NCBI GenBank assembly: GCA_020346205.1
Contig: CP070776.1
Span: 830,433-837,399, forward strand
Direction of reading: 5' to 3'
Length of the DNA stretch: 6,967 nucleotides
Origin: Deltaproteobacteria bacterium
GTDB taxonomy: Bacteria; Desulfobacterota; Desulfobulbia; Desulfobulbales; BM004
Positions 1-6,540 of the stretch are shown piece after piece. Position 1 is the first letter of the stretch, and each line of letters starts with the position of its first letter. The notes beneath the pieces are model-generated. The model searched no databases. It worked only from the letters and a program-made list of their open reading frames with translations, and was not told where the DNA came from. The position numbers were made by a program, and so were the translations under genes.

Positions 1-822
1 CTTTTAAAGGATGTCACAGTTCCGTATCTAGAGCTGTTGAAAAAACCTGCCCATGGTTTTGGCAAGTACTTCAACCCCTGTATCGACTGTAAGATATTCC
101 TGCTGACAGAGGCAAAAAAAATGATGCCTGAAGTTGGGGCATCGTTTCTCGTGACCGGTGAAGTTATTGGCCAGCGTCCCATGTCACAGCGGCGTGATAC
201 CCTCCGGATCATTGAACGGGACAGTGACTGCGAGGGCATTCTGGTACGGCCGCTTTGCGCCAAGAACCTTGAGCCGACACAAGCTGAACTTGATGGCCTT
301 ATTGAACGGGATCAGCTGCTCGCCTTCAGCGGTCGCAACCGCACACCACAGATGAAGCTGGCTGAGCATTTTGGCATCACCGATTATCCCAGTCCCGCCG
401 GCGGCTGCATTCTTGCTGACCCTGTATTGAGTGAACGTATTCAGGAATACTACCAGCAGAACCAAAAGATCATACCAGAAGATATTCTGTTGATGCTTGT
501 GGGGCGTCAATTTAAATTGCCAACAGGTGGATGGCTGGTAGTGGGGCGCAACGAAAAAGAAAATGAAAAGATTGAAAGCCTGCTGCACCCCGATGACTGG
601 CTCCTCAAAACTGCTGATATACCAGGTCCATCAGCTATTCTACGTTATAGTAACGACCTGGAGGAACTTGATACTGCTGCTTCAATGGTTGTGCGTTATG
701 CAAAAAAATCAGAGGTTGGCCCGGATCCAGTAAAGATTATTGCTGAGCAAAACGGCAAACAACAGCATCTTGATGCACGACCACTTGATGATTCAATATT
801 TAGACCATGGTTGAAAAAGTAA
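1..822 (+). CDS. PP-loop tRNA-thiolation-like protein (ThiI/MnmA-like), 5' truncated by window edge
   Basis: The frame is open from base 1 and the N-terminus lies outside the window. The visible 273 residues begin LLKDVTVPYLEL and run into GFGKYFNPCIDCK, then VTGEVIGQRPMSQRRD, LIERDQLLAFSGRNR and YPSPAGGCILADP. These blocks are typical of a family annotated variously as ThiI-like, MnmA-like or 'tRNA thiouridylase' proteins in anaerobes and archaea. The ATP-binding SGGxDS loop of that family would lie upstream, so it cannot be checked. Three cysteines (the NPCIDC pair and the one in AGGC) are placed like the Fe-S ligands of Fe-S dependent tRNA thiolases; that role is inference. The C-terminal part (RQFKLPTGGWLVVGRNEKENEKI onward) resembles the small NFACT/DUF814-type RNA-binding region often fused to this family. 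The stop is TAA. The last 16 bases overlap the next gene. The exact substrate is unknown, and no functional link with the hydrogenase is evident. Confidence 0.75.
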   Translation, partial: LLKDVTVPYLELLKKPAHGFGKYFNPCIDCKIFLLTEAKKMMPEVGASFLVTGEVIGQRPMSQRRDTLRIIERDSDCEGILVRPLCAKNLEPTQAELDGLIERDQLLAFSGRNRTPQMKLAEHFGITDYPSPAGGCILADPVLSERIQEYYQQNQKIIPEDILLMLVGRQFKLPTGGWLVVGRNEKENEKIESLLHPDDWLLKTADIPGPSAILRYSNDLEELDTAASMVVRYAKKSEVGPDPVKIIAEQNGKQQHLDARPLDDSIFRPWLKK

Positions 823-1166
823 TTATTGCCATGCAATCTATGCTACTCACATTAAAAAAGTCAGCCCTGTTTCTCCTCGTTTGTGGAACAATCTTCTTAG
901 TGACTTATTTTATATCAGGTTGCTCCATGTCCTATAACGGTGAAAAGTTATTCTATCGGGAAGGCTGCAGCCAGTGCCATACTTTTAAAGGTAAAGGGGG
1001 AAGAATGGGACCCGATCTTTCTGCTATAACAAACATTAAAAGTGACAGTTGGATTGACAGTTATATCCAGACCCCAAAAAAGATGAACCCTTTCGCACGC
1101 ATGCCTGCCTTCAAAAATCTATCAGGTGCCAAACGCAAGGCGATCATTAATTTTTTAAAAGAATAA
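807..1166 (+). CDS. small monohaem c-type cytochrome, probable lipoprotein
   Basis: This 119-residue protein has one haem c site, CSQCH, at residues 54-58. The downstream pattern is class I-like: GPDLS, then NPFARMPAF with Met99 as the probable sixth haem ligand, then an LSGAKRKAIINFLKE terminal helix. Residues 19-37 are a hydrophobic export segment ending in ISGC (Cys39), which fits a lipobox. The mature protein would then be tethered to a membrane on the periplasmic side; this is prediction from the motif only. The start is uncertain: ATG at 807 overlaps the upstream gene by 16 bases, ATG at 831 or 840 would give a more typical short signal peptide, and none has a clear Shine-Dalgarno. It is probably co-transcribed with the upstream gene. 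It ends 334 bases before the hydrogenase operon. It could serve as an electron carrier in the periplasm, but nothing in the sequence names its partner. Confidence 0.8.
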   Translation: MVEKVIIAMQSMLLTLKKSALFLLVCGTIFLVTYFISGCSMSYNGEKLFYREGCSQCHTFKGKGGRMGPDLSAITNIKSDSWIDSYIQTPKKMNPFARMPAFKNLSGAKRKAIINFLKE

Positions 1167-1399
1167 CCGCTGGAAAAAATATTTAGCAGGCAGATCGCTC
1201 TCTTTTAGTTTGTTCTCACATAGCAACAATTCCCACCAAGCTGCCACATTGTTCTTGCAGTTAACTCAAAGTTTTATATCTGTATTTTTTCTATCTATCG
1301 ATAGTTGTGTTTTTTTTAATGATTTTGTTAAAAAGCGCTCTCTGAATAAATATTTATTTTTTTAAATAAAACTTCAAAAAATCCTTGCATTTATCATGC

Positions 1400-1419
1400 A
1401 TTAGGTATTAATACCTAAT
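1400..1419. promoter_or_regulatory. perfect 20-bp palindrome, probable operator (box 1)
   Basis: The sequence ATTAGGTATT followed directly by its exact reverse complement AATACCTAAT makes a perfect 20-bp palindrome. Its core is GGTAT-TA-ATACC (1404-1415). A further half-site TACCTA lies at 1433-1438, 21 bases after the TACCTA of the palindrome (1412-1417), about two helical turns. It sits about 80 bases before the start codon of the hydrogenase small subunit, where a dimeric transcription factor would act. I cannot name the factor. Confidence 0.55.
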
Positions 1420-1463
1420 CTATTAGTAGAATTACCTATGCGTTAAATATATTTTTTTGTAAC

Positions 1464-1475
1464 GGTATCTATACC
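1464..1475. promoter_or_regulatory. second GGTAT-N2-ATACC inverted repeat, probable operator (box 2)
   Basis: GGTAT-CT-ATACC repeats the core of box 1 with the same half-sites and the same 2-base spacer, exactly 60 bases downstream. It lies 11 bases before the ribosome binding site of the small-subunit gene. Recurrence of one 10-base specific pattern inside a short intergenic region argues for a shared binding protein. The downstream position would suit repression or control of the leader RNA; this is inference. Confidence 0.5.
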
Positions 1476-1486
1476 CAAACCATAGT

Positions 1487-1493
1487 AAGGAGG
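1487..1493 (+). promoter_or_regulatory. ribosome binding site of the small subunit
   Basis: AAGGAGG lies 7 bases before ATG 1501. It decides the start in favour of that ATG over the in-frame TTG at 1495, which would be only one base from the site. Confidence 0.85.
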
Positions 1494-1500
1494 ATTGTCT

Positions 1501-2613
1501 ATGAGATGCAGAGAGACTGACTTTGATAAAATTCCCAGTGGAGTGTCGCGAAGGGACTTTCTCAAAGTGTGTACCGCAACTGCGGTATATATGGGTCTTC
1601 CGGCCAGTCTCGGTCCGAAGATTGCTGAAGCGGCTACAGCGGCCAAAAAACGTCCTCCAGTCATTTGGCTATCTGGGCAGGAGTGCACCGGCTGCACAGA
1701 AACATTGCTGCGGTCCACACACCCCACCGTTGAGCACCTTATCCTTGATTTGATCGCCCTTGATTACTCTGAAACGCTCAATACAGGAGCCGGTCACCAG
1801 GCCGAAGAATACCGGGCAAAATCAATTGAGGAGAATAAGGGCAAATTCATCCTGGTAGTCGAAGGTTCCATTCCGGTCAAGGATGGTGGAATTTATTGCA
1901 AGATTGCCGGCAAGCCTGTCCTTGAAATCCTCAAGGAGACTGCCCCCAAGGCTGCAGCAGTCATATCCATCGGCTCATGTTCATCATGGGGCGGAGTACC
2001 TTCGGCCGGCCCTAATCCTACCGGTGCTACCCCAGCCTATAAAATTTTAGAGGGCACAGGCATACCGGTGATAAATATCCCGGGCTGTCCCCCGAACGGT
2101 TACAACTTCCTGTCCACTGTTCTTTATTTTGTGACCTTTAAAAAACTTCCTGAACTTGACGATAAGCTGCGCCCCAAATTTGCTTATGGCCGATTAATCC
2201 ATGAAAACTGTGAGCGTCGTCCCCATTTTGACGCAGGCCGCTTTGCCGAACAGTTTGATGATGATGGCCACCGTCAGGGTTACTGCCTGTATAAGCTGGG
2301 CTGCAAAGGACCTGAGACCTTTAACAACTGTTCCACTTTACGTTTTAATGACATGGGAACATGGCCGGTGAATACCGGACATCCCTGCTTCGGCTGTTCT
2401 GAAGAAGGAGTCGGATTCAACATACCGCTCCATACCCCGGCAGAGGTTAAAAATGTTACGCCATCTGCTGTACAGACCCCGATTAGTGTTGATCATGGTG
2501 GCAAAGGGGGTGGAGCTGCAGTAGCACTGGCAGCAGGTGTTGCCGGTGCCGCACTTGGAGCAGGTGCTGTTGCCCTGAAAAAAGTTGGCGATAAAGAAGA
2601 TAAACAGGACTAA
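1501..2613 (+). CDS. hybO: [NiFe] hydrogenase small subunit (HybO type), Tat-exported and membrane anchored
   Basis: This 370-residue subunit carries electrons from the Ni-Fe site through three Fe-S clusters. A Tat signal (SRRDFLK, Arg17-Arg18) leads to a probable cleavage site AEA-A near residue 44. Proximal [4Fe-4S] ligands are Cys62 and Cys65 (ECTGCTE), Cys160 (GSCSSWGG) and Cys196 (GCPPNG). Distal ligands are His234, Cys237, Cys262 and Cys268. Medial [3Fe-4S] ligands are Cys277, Cys296 and Cys299 (HPCFGC). The extra cysteine that turns the proximal motif into CTCC in oxygen-tolerant group 1d enzymes is absent here (CTGC), so a standard proximal cluster is expected. The tail has a Gly/Ala-rich hydrophobic stretch (about 336-359) followed by charged residues, like the C-terminal anchor of HybO. 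The large subunit should be co-exported on this Tat signal. The stop is TAA. The gene opens the hydrogenase operon; hynB/hydA-type names are equally usable. Confidence 0.95.
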   Translation: MRCRETDFDKIPSGVSRRDFLKVCTATAVYMGLPASLGPKIAEAATAAKKRPPVIWLSGQECTGCTETLLRSTHPTVEHLILDLIALDYSETLNTGAGHQAEEYRAKSIEENKGKFILVVEGSIPVKDGGIYCKIAGKPVLEILKETAPKAAAVISIGSCSSWGGVPSAGPNPTGATPAYKILEGTGIPVINIPGCPPNGYNFLSTVLYFVTFKKLPELDDKLRPKFAYGRLIHENCERRPHFDAGRFAEQFDDDGHRQGYCLYKLGCKGPETFNNCSTLRFNDMGTWPVNTGHPCFGCSEEGVGFNIPLHTPAEVKNVTPSAVQTPISVDHGGKGGGAAVALAAGVAGAALGAGAVALKKVGDKEDKQD

Positions 2614-2634
2614 TTACCTAGGGAGCTCAGGCTA

Positions 2635-3588
2635 ATGAAAATCAAAAGAAGAGATTTTCTTAAAGGAGCTGCCGGGTGCGGTGTCCTGGCAGCAGTTGGA
2701 CAACCCACCTTTGCCGAAGCTAAAAGAAAAGAGCGCTTACCCGGCGCCCTCGGATTCCTGTACGATTCGACTCTTTGTATAGGATGTCAAGCTTGCATGG
2801 TTGGTTGTAAAAAAGCAAATAATATGCCGGTGGAAAGTTCTGATTTATTACCCATCTGGGAAAATCCCCGCGACTTATCCTCCAAAACATTAAATGTAAT
2901 AAAAAAATATGAAAGCGGCAGCGGCATTAACAAAGACCAGGAAGCAGACGGTTATGCATTTGTAAAACGTCAATGCATGCACTGTGTCGATCCCGGTTGT
3001 GTATCAGCCTGTCCTGTTTCGGCAATGCGAAAAAACCCAGATACAGGTGTTGTGACATATAACAAGGACGCCTGTATCGGTTGTCGCTACTGCCAGGTTG
3101 CCTGTCCGTTCAACATTCCAAAGTTTCAATGGGATTCAGCCTTTCCGGAGATTGTCAAATGTCAGCTATGCTCGCATTTGCTCCCCAAAGGCGAAATAGC
3201 AGCCTGTTGCAGTTCCTGTCCGACCGGAGCTTCACTATTTGGGCCGACTAACGAACTGATGGCTGAAGCCAAGAGGCGGCAGCAAATGGAACCGGGGAAA
3301 TACTACGACTTTCCTGTTTCCTCCATAGATTCAGGCAAAACCCTTTCCCAGAAGGCAGCCACTTATGTGCCGCAGATCTACGGGGAAAGCGAGGTTGGCG
3401 GCACCCAGGTCGTTATGTTAGCAGGTGTTCCATTCAGTAAGCTGGGCATGCCTGAACTTCCGGAAAAATCGTATGCTTCTACTGCTGAAAATATTCAGCA
3501 CACGTTATACAAGGGCATGATTGCTCCGATCGTTGTGCTGGCAGGACTTTTCTACTTCGTCAATAGAAGTCAGAAGGATAAGGACTAA
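2635..3588 (+). CDS. hybA: HybA-type four-cluster ferredoxin subunit, Tat-exported
   Basis: This 317-residue electron-transfer subunit links the hydrogenase small subunit to the membrane quinone-reactive subunit. A Tat signal (KRRDFLKG, Arg5-Arg6) is followed by four [4Fe-4S] cysteine groups: 48/51/54/58 (CIGCQACMVGC), 114/117/122/126 (CMHCVDPGCVSAC), 147/150/153/157 (CIGCRYCQVAC) and 176/179/191/195, the last containing CCSSC with one spare cysteine. This is the DMSO-reductase iron-sulfur-subunit fold. A C-terminal hydrophobic helix (about 294-309) ends in RSQKDKD, matching the tail anchor of HybA. The gene begins 21 bases after hybO, with GGGAG at 2621-2625 as the likely ribosome site, and ends in TAA. 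Confidence 0.95.
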   Translation: MKIKRRDFLKGAAGCGVLAAVGQPTFAEAKRKERLPGALGFLYDSTLCIGCQACMVGCKKANNMPVESSDLLPIWENPRDLSSKTLNVIKKYESGSGINKDQEADGYAFVKRQCMHCVDPGCVSACPVSAMRKNPDTGVVTYNKDACIGCRYCQVACPFNIPKFQWDSAFPEIVKCQLCSHLLPKGEIAACCSSCPTGASLFGPTNELMAEAKRRQQMEPGKYYDFPVSSIDSGKTLSQKAATYVPQIYGESEVGGTQVVMLAGVPFSKLGMPELPEKSYASTAENIQHTLYKGMIAPIVVLAGLFYFVNRSQKDKD

Positions 3589-3608
3589 AACCTCAATATA
3601 AAAGGATT

Positions 3609-3613
3609 GGAGG
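3609..3613 (+). promoter_or_regulatory. ribosome binding site of hybB
   Basis: GGAGG lies 8 bases before ATG 3622. It selects that start over the in-frame TTG at 3607, which overlaps the site itself and would add five residues. Confidence 0.8.
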
Positions 3614-3621
3614 TACACAAT

Positions 3622-4758
3622 ATGAGCGAGGCAAAACCTGTAGGAGGCAAAATTTTTACGGGTCCGTTTCTTTTTTTCCTCGTAATAACCCTGATCGGAA
3701 CATATTTCCTGGCTAAGCGGTTTATGTTCGGTATCGGTGCAGTCTCAAATATGAATGACGGCTTTCCCTGGGGCATATGGATCACCTATGATGTTGTGGT
3801 GGGGACTGCCTTTGCCTGTGGCGGTTACTCCATGGCACTTCTGGTCTATGCCTTCAACAATGGAGAATACCATCCTCTTGTAAGACCGGCCCTTTTGGCC
3901 AGCATGTTCGGTTACACTTTGGCCGGTGTTTCGGTCTTTATTGATATCGGGCGTTACTGGCATATATACAATGTCTTTCTGCCCTGGTTCACCAACTTCA
4001 ACTCCATACTTCTTGAAGTTGCCCTCTGTATTGCACTATACATTGCTGTCCTCTGGATAGAGTTCTCACCCACCTTTGTGGAGGCCAAAACCAATACAAA
4101 GTCGAAGGTCAACAAAGTCATGGTCTTCTTTATTGCCCTAGGCATACTGCTGCCCACCATGCATCAGTCCTCACTGGGGAGCCTGATGATCCTTGCAGGC
4201 AGCAAGCTTTCTCAGCTCTGGTGGACACCGGCCCTGCCGCTGATATTTCTGATTTCAGCCATTACCATGGGGTATACCGTTGTTATATTTGAATCAACTC
4301 TTTCAGCTCTGGGTTTTAAAAGACCTCTTGAAACAGATATTATTGGAAAGCTTTCACTGGTAATCCCAGTCCTTCTGGCAATTCTTCTTGTTGTCAGGTT
4401 TGGTGATCTCCTCATAAGGGGCCAGATAGGCCTTGCCTTTGCTGGAGACCTGCAGGGCAACATGTTTCTCTTAGAGAACATTCTGCACATTATTCCTCTG
4501 GTAATACTTGCTTCGGCATCAAACAGAAAAAGTGCCAAAATGCTCTTTCTGTCAGCCTGCAGCCTTATGCTTGGCGGACTGATTTTCAGGTTCAATACGT
4601 ACCTGGTCGGTTTTAACCCCGGTGAAGGCTGGCATTACTTCCCCGCAGTAGGTGAACAATTTATCACCTATGCGATTATTTCAGCTGAAATTCTGCTGTA
4701 CATGATATTTGTCAAGAAGCTGCCGGTTCTTCCAAGTCATGGAGAGGCCGAGGCATAA
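3622..4758 (+). CDS. hybB: HybB/NrfD-family integral membrane subunit, quinone-reactive
   Basis: This 378-residue protein is almost wholly hydrophobic, with about nine or ten membrane helices (roughly 14-31, 54-78, 88-108, 126-147, 164-190, 201-226, 242-262, 280-298, 305-323, 345-365). The NDGFPWGIWITYD segment (45-57), the following small-residue helix and DIGRYWHIYN (108-117) are typical of the NrfD/PsrC/HybB family. That family passes electrons between a periplasmic ferredoxin subunit and the quinone pool and binds no haem. In E. coli hydrogenase 2 the equivalent protein allows reversible, proton-gradient-coupled quinone chemistry; whether that holds here is inference. The gene lies 33 bases after hybA, as expected for partners, and ends in TAA. 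Confidence 0.95.
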   Translation: MSEAKPVGGKIFTGPFLFFLVITLIGTYFLAKRFMFGIGAVSNMNDGFPWGIWITYDVVVGTAFACGGYSMALLVYAFNNGEYHPLVRPALLASMFGYTLAGVSVFIDIGRYWHIYNVFLPWFTNFNSILLEVALCIALYIAVLWIEFSPTFVEAKTNTKSKVNKVMVFFIALGILLPTMHQSSLGSLMILAGSKLSQLWWTPALPLIFLISAITMGYTVVIFESTLSALGFKRPLETDIIGKLSLVIPVLLAILLVVRFGDLLIRGQIGLAFAGDLQGNMFLLENILHIIPLVILASASNRKSAKMLFLSACSLMLGGLIFRFNTYLVGFNPGEGWHYFPAVGEQFITYAIISAEILLYMIFVKKLPVLPSHGEAEA

Positions 4759-4803
4759 TTAGATAATACAATTTTGCGTCTATACATTACTGACTCAAAA
4801 GTT

Positions 4804-4810
4804 AAGGAGA
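4804..4810 (+). promoter_or_regulatory. ribosome binding site of the large subunit
   Basis: AAGGAGA lies 7 bases before ATG 4818, supporting initiation at the true N-terminus ([16 protein letters not shown]) and so translation through the UGA at 5007. Confidence 0.8.
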
Positions 4811-4817
4811 CAAACAA

Positions 4818-6518
4818 ATGGCAAAAAGAATAACAATTGACCCAGTTACCAGGATTGAAGGACATCTTCGGATTGACTGCGAGATTGACAACGGCAAGGT
4901 AAGTAATGCCTGGTCATCGGGCCAGATGTGGCGCGGCTTTGAGGTAATCCTCCAGGGCCGTGATCCCCGGGAGGCATGGCTATTCACCCAGCGCTTCTGC
5001 GGCGTCTGAACGTCAGTCCACGCACTGGCTTCAGTGCGTTCGGTTGAAAATGCACTCGGCATGGAAATTCCTAAAAATGCCCAGTACATCAGGAATCTGA
5101 TCATGGGTGCGCATGCGGTCCATGACCACATCGTTCATTTCTACCATCTTTGTGCCCTTGACTGGGTTGACATTGTTTCTGCGCTCTCTGCAGATCCAAA
5201 GGCAACCGCCAAGCTGGGTCAGAGTTTATCCCCCTGGAAACGGAACAGTTTCCAGGAAATAAAGGGAGCGCAGCAGCGGCTGCAGACTCTGGTGGATTCA
5301 GGCCAGCTCGGTATCTACGGCAGCGGCTACTGGGGTCATCCGGCAATGAGACTTTCTCCCGAGGTGAACCTGCTGGCTGCAACCCATTATCTGCAGGCCC
5401 TGGAATACCAGAGAAAGATTAATAATGTAGTTGCCATCCTGGGCAGCAAAACACCGCACATTCAGAACGTAGCTGTAGGCGGTGTTTCCAATGCCATCAA
5501 CCTGGACAGTCCTGACACACTGAATATGGAGAAGCTCTACAACATCAAGACCCTGATCGGTGAGGCCAATGACTTCGTCAAGCAGGTAGCCCTGGTGGAT
5601 GTGGCTGCAGTCGGAGCCTATTATGCAGAGTGGACAGGGTATGGCAAGGGTGTTACCAACTACCTTTCAGCACCTGATATGCCCATGGATACCAAGGGTA
5701 CAGAATTTGCTCTGCCCGGTGGCTACATTCCCAATGGCGACGTTGGCAAATTCACGCCTATCAAGAGCTTCGATGATCCTTTCTTTGAGGATAATGTCAA
5801 GGAATCCATCAAGCATGCCTGGTATGACGGCGAATGGAACAGACATCCTTACGAGGGTGAAACTGTACCCAATTTCACTGACTGGCAGGATGACGGCAAG
5901 TACTCCTGGGTCAAAGCACCGACCTTTAAGGATGAACCTGCCCAGGTAGGGCCTTTGGCCAACGTTCTCTGCATGTTTGCAGCAGGTCATAAGCCCACAC
6001 AGAAATATGCAACCCAGGTCCTTGATACTGTCAGTTCCCTTGTGGGCAGCAAGGTAGGTGTTCCTGCACTGCATTCAACCATAGGCAGGATCGCAGCCAG
6101 GGTTATCCGTTGTGCCGTGCTCAATGACACCCTGGAAGGCCAATGGACAGCACTGGTAAATAATATTGCCAGCGGGGACACATCCACCTTTAATCCTCCC
6201 AGTTTTCCAAAAGGAGAGGTACAGGGTTTCGGTTATCATGAAGCGCCGCGCGGTATTCTTTCACACTGGATTGTCATAGATAACGGCAAAATTAAAAACT
6301 ATCAGGCCGTTGTACCATCTACCTGGAATGCCGGACCAAGGAACTCCAAAGATGATCTCGGTCCATACGAAGCAGCTCTTCTTGGCAACCCGGTTGCTGA
6401 ACCGGAAAAGCCACTTGAGGTTCTGAGGACCGTTCATTCGTTTGATCCATGCCTGGCTTGTGCCATTCACATGGTAGATAAGAAAAATAAAGAGATAGTA
6501 AGGGTTAAGGCCCTGTAA
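4818..6518 (+). CDS. hybC: [NiFe] hydrogenase large subunit (HybC type) with in-frame UGA at codon 64, probable selenoprotein
   Basis: Read through the UGA at 5007-5009, this gives 566 residues, the usual HybC length. The N-terminus has [13 protein letters not shown] (RIEGH at 12-16). At 59-64 the motif is R-F-C-G-V-UGA, followed at once by [17 protein letters not shown], so UGA stands where RxCGxC has its second cysteine. The same frame resumes with no indel. The C-terminal motif DPCLACAIH (543-551) has both cysteines, Cys545 and Cys548, followed by a 15-residue tail ([15 protein letters not shown]) that HybD-type proteases remove after the histidine. This subunit holds the Ni-Fe(CN)2CO site and oxidises H2; it is exported with the small subunit. 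The residue at 64 corresponds to the Ni-Fe bridging cysteine of known enzymes. A selenocysteine is the best reading because a SECIS-like hairpin follows. A nonsense mutation or sequencing error is the alternative. The other five complete genes end in UAA, as this one does at 6518. Confidence 0.88.
5007..5009 (+). other. candidate selenocysteine codon (UGA) at a Ni-ligand position
   Basis: This UGA is in frame between residues 63 and 65 of the large subunit, three residues after Cys61. It replaces the second cysteine of the N-terminal CxxC. A TGC or TGT to TGA change is a single base, so cysteine/selenocysteine exchange is simple. UGA at a catalytic cysteine is the classical signature of a selenoprotein. 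No selA, selB, selC or selD gene is present in the window to confirm that the host can decode it. Confidence 0.7.
5018..5043 (+). promoter_or_regulatory. bacterial SECIS-like hairpin
   Basis: ACGCACUG (5020-5027) pairs perfectly with CAGUGCGU (5032-5039) around loop GCUU (5028-5031). Two more C-G pairs (5018-5019 with 5042-5043) form if U5040 and C5041 bulge. The loop starts with G, 18 bases after the UGA. General bacterial SECIS features are a short stem, a small loop with G in its first two positions, and a loop roughly 16-37 bases from the UGA. In E. coli fdhF, as I recall its sequence, the loop is also 18 bases after UGA. The bulged U in the 5' arm of fdhF is not seen here. Confidence 0.65.
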
Positions 6519-6540
6519 TTTCATACTGTAAGGTGTTCTT

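Larger units (their letters stand above)
1167..1500. other. AT-rich intergenic control region upstream of the hydrogenase operon
   Basis: There is no credible gene in these 334 bases. The region is strongly AT-rich, with runs of T or A near 1310-1317, 1330-1334, 1357-1363 and 1376-1381 that could bend the DNA. It ends with two similar inverted repeats, listed separately, and the small-subunit ribosome binding site. I found no convincing sigma-70 pair: TTGCAT at 1385-1390 has no good -10 at the right distance, and TATATT at 1448-1453 has no good -35. I also found no sigma-54 site with correct spacing. A strong terminator for the cytochrome gene is not visible either. The promoter of the hydrogenase operon most likely lies here, by position. 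Confidence 0.6.

Noticed and set aside
1244..1262. A sigma-54 promoter resembling TGCCAC then TTGCA
   Set aside because: The spacing between the two elements is 7 bases instead of about 5, and the first element lacks the essential GG.
1291..1318. A rho-independent terminator (CTAT...ATAG followed by T-rich sequence)
   Set aside because: The stem is only about 4-5 A/T-rich pairs and the T run starts several bases away, so it is too weak to call.
1385..1413. A sigma-70 promoter with TTGCAT and TTAATA at 17-base spacing
   Set aside because: The -10 candidate matches only two of six consensus bases, and the 15-base alternative TATTAA has poor spacing.
4759..4817. A separate promoter between hybB and hybC
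   Set aside because: The 59-base gap shows no convincing -35/-10 pair or repeat; the genes read as one operon.
4818..5009. A stand-alone 63-residue protein ending at the UGA
   Set aside because: It is exactly the N-terminus of HybC up to the residue before the second cysteine, and the same frame continues with hydrogenase sequence. Nonsense mutation remains possible but is less likely given the hairpin and the precise position.
5034..6518. A separate 494-codon gene starting at GTG 5034
   Set aside because: It would lack RIEGH and the whole N-terminal CxxC needed to hold nickel, and GTG 5034 lies inside the 3' arm of the hairpin with no ribosome site. It is the continuation of the gene begun at 4818.
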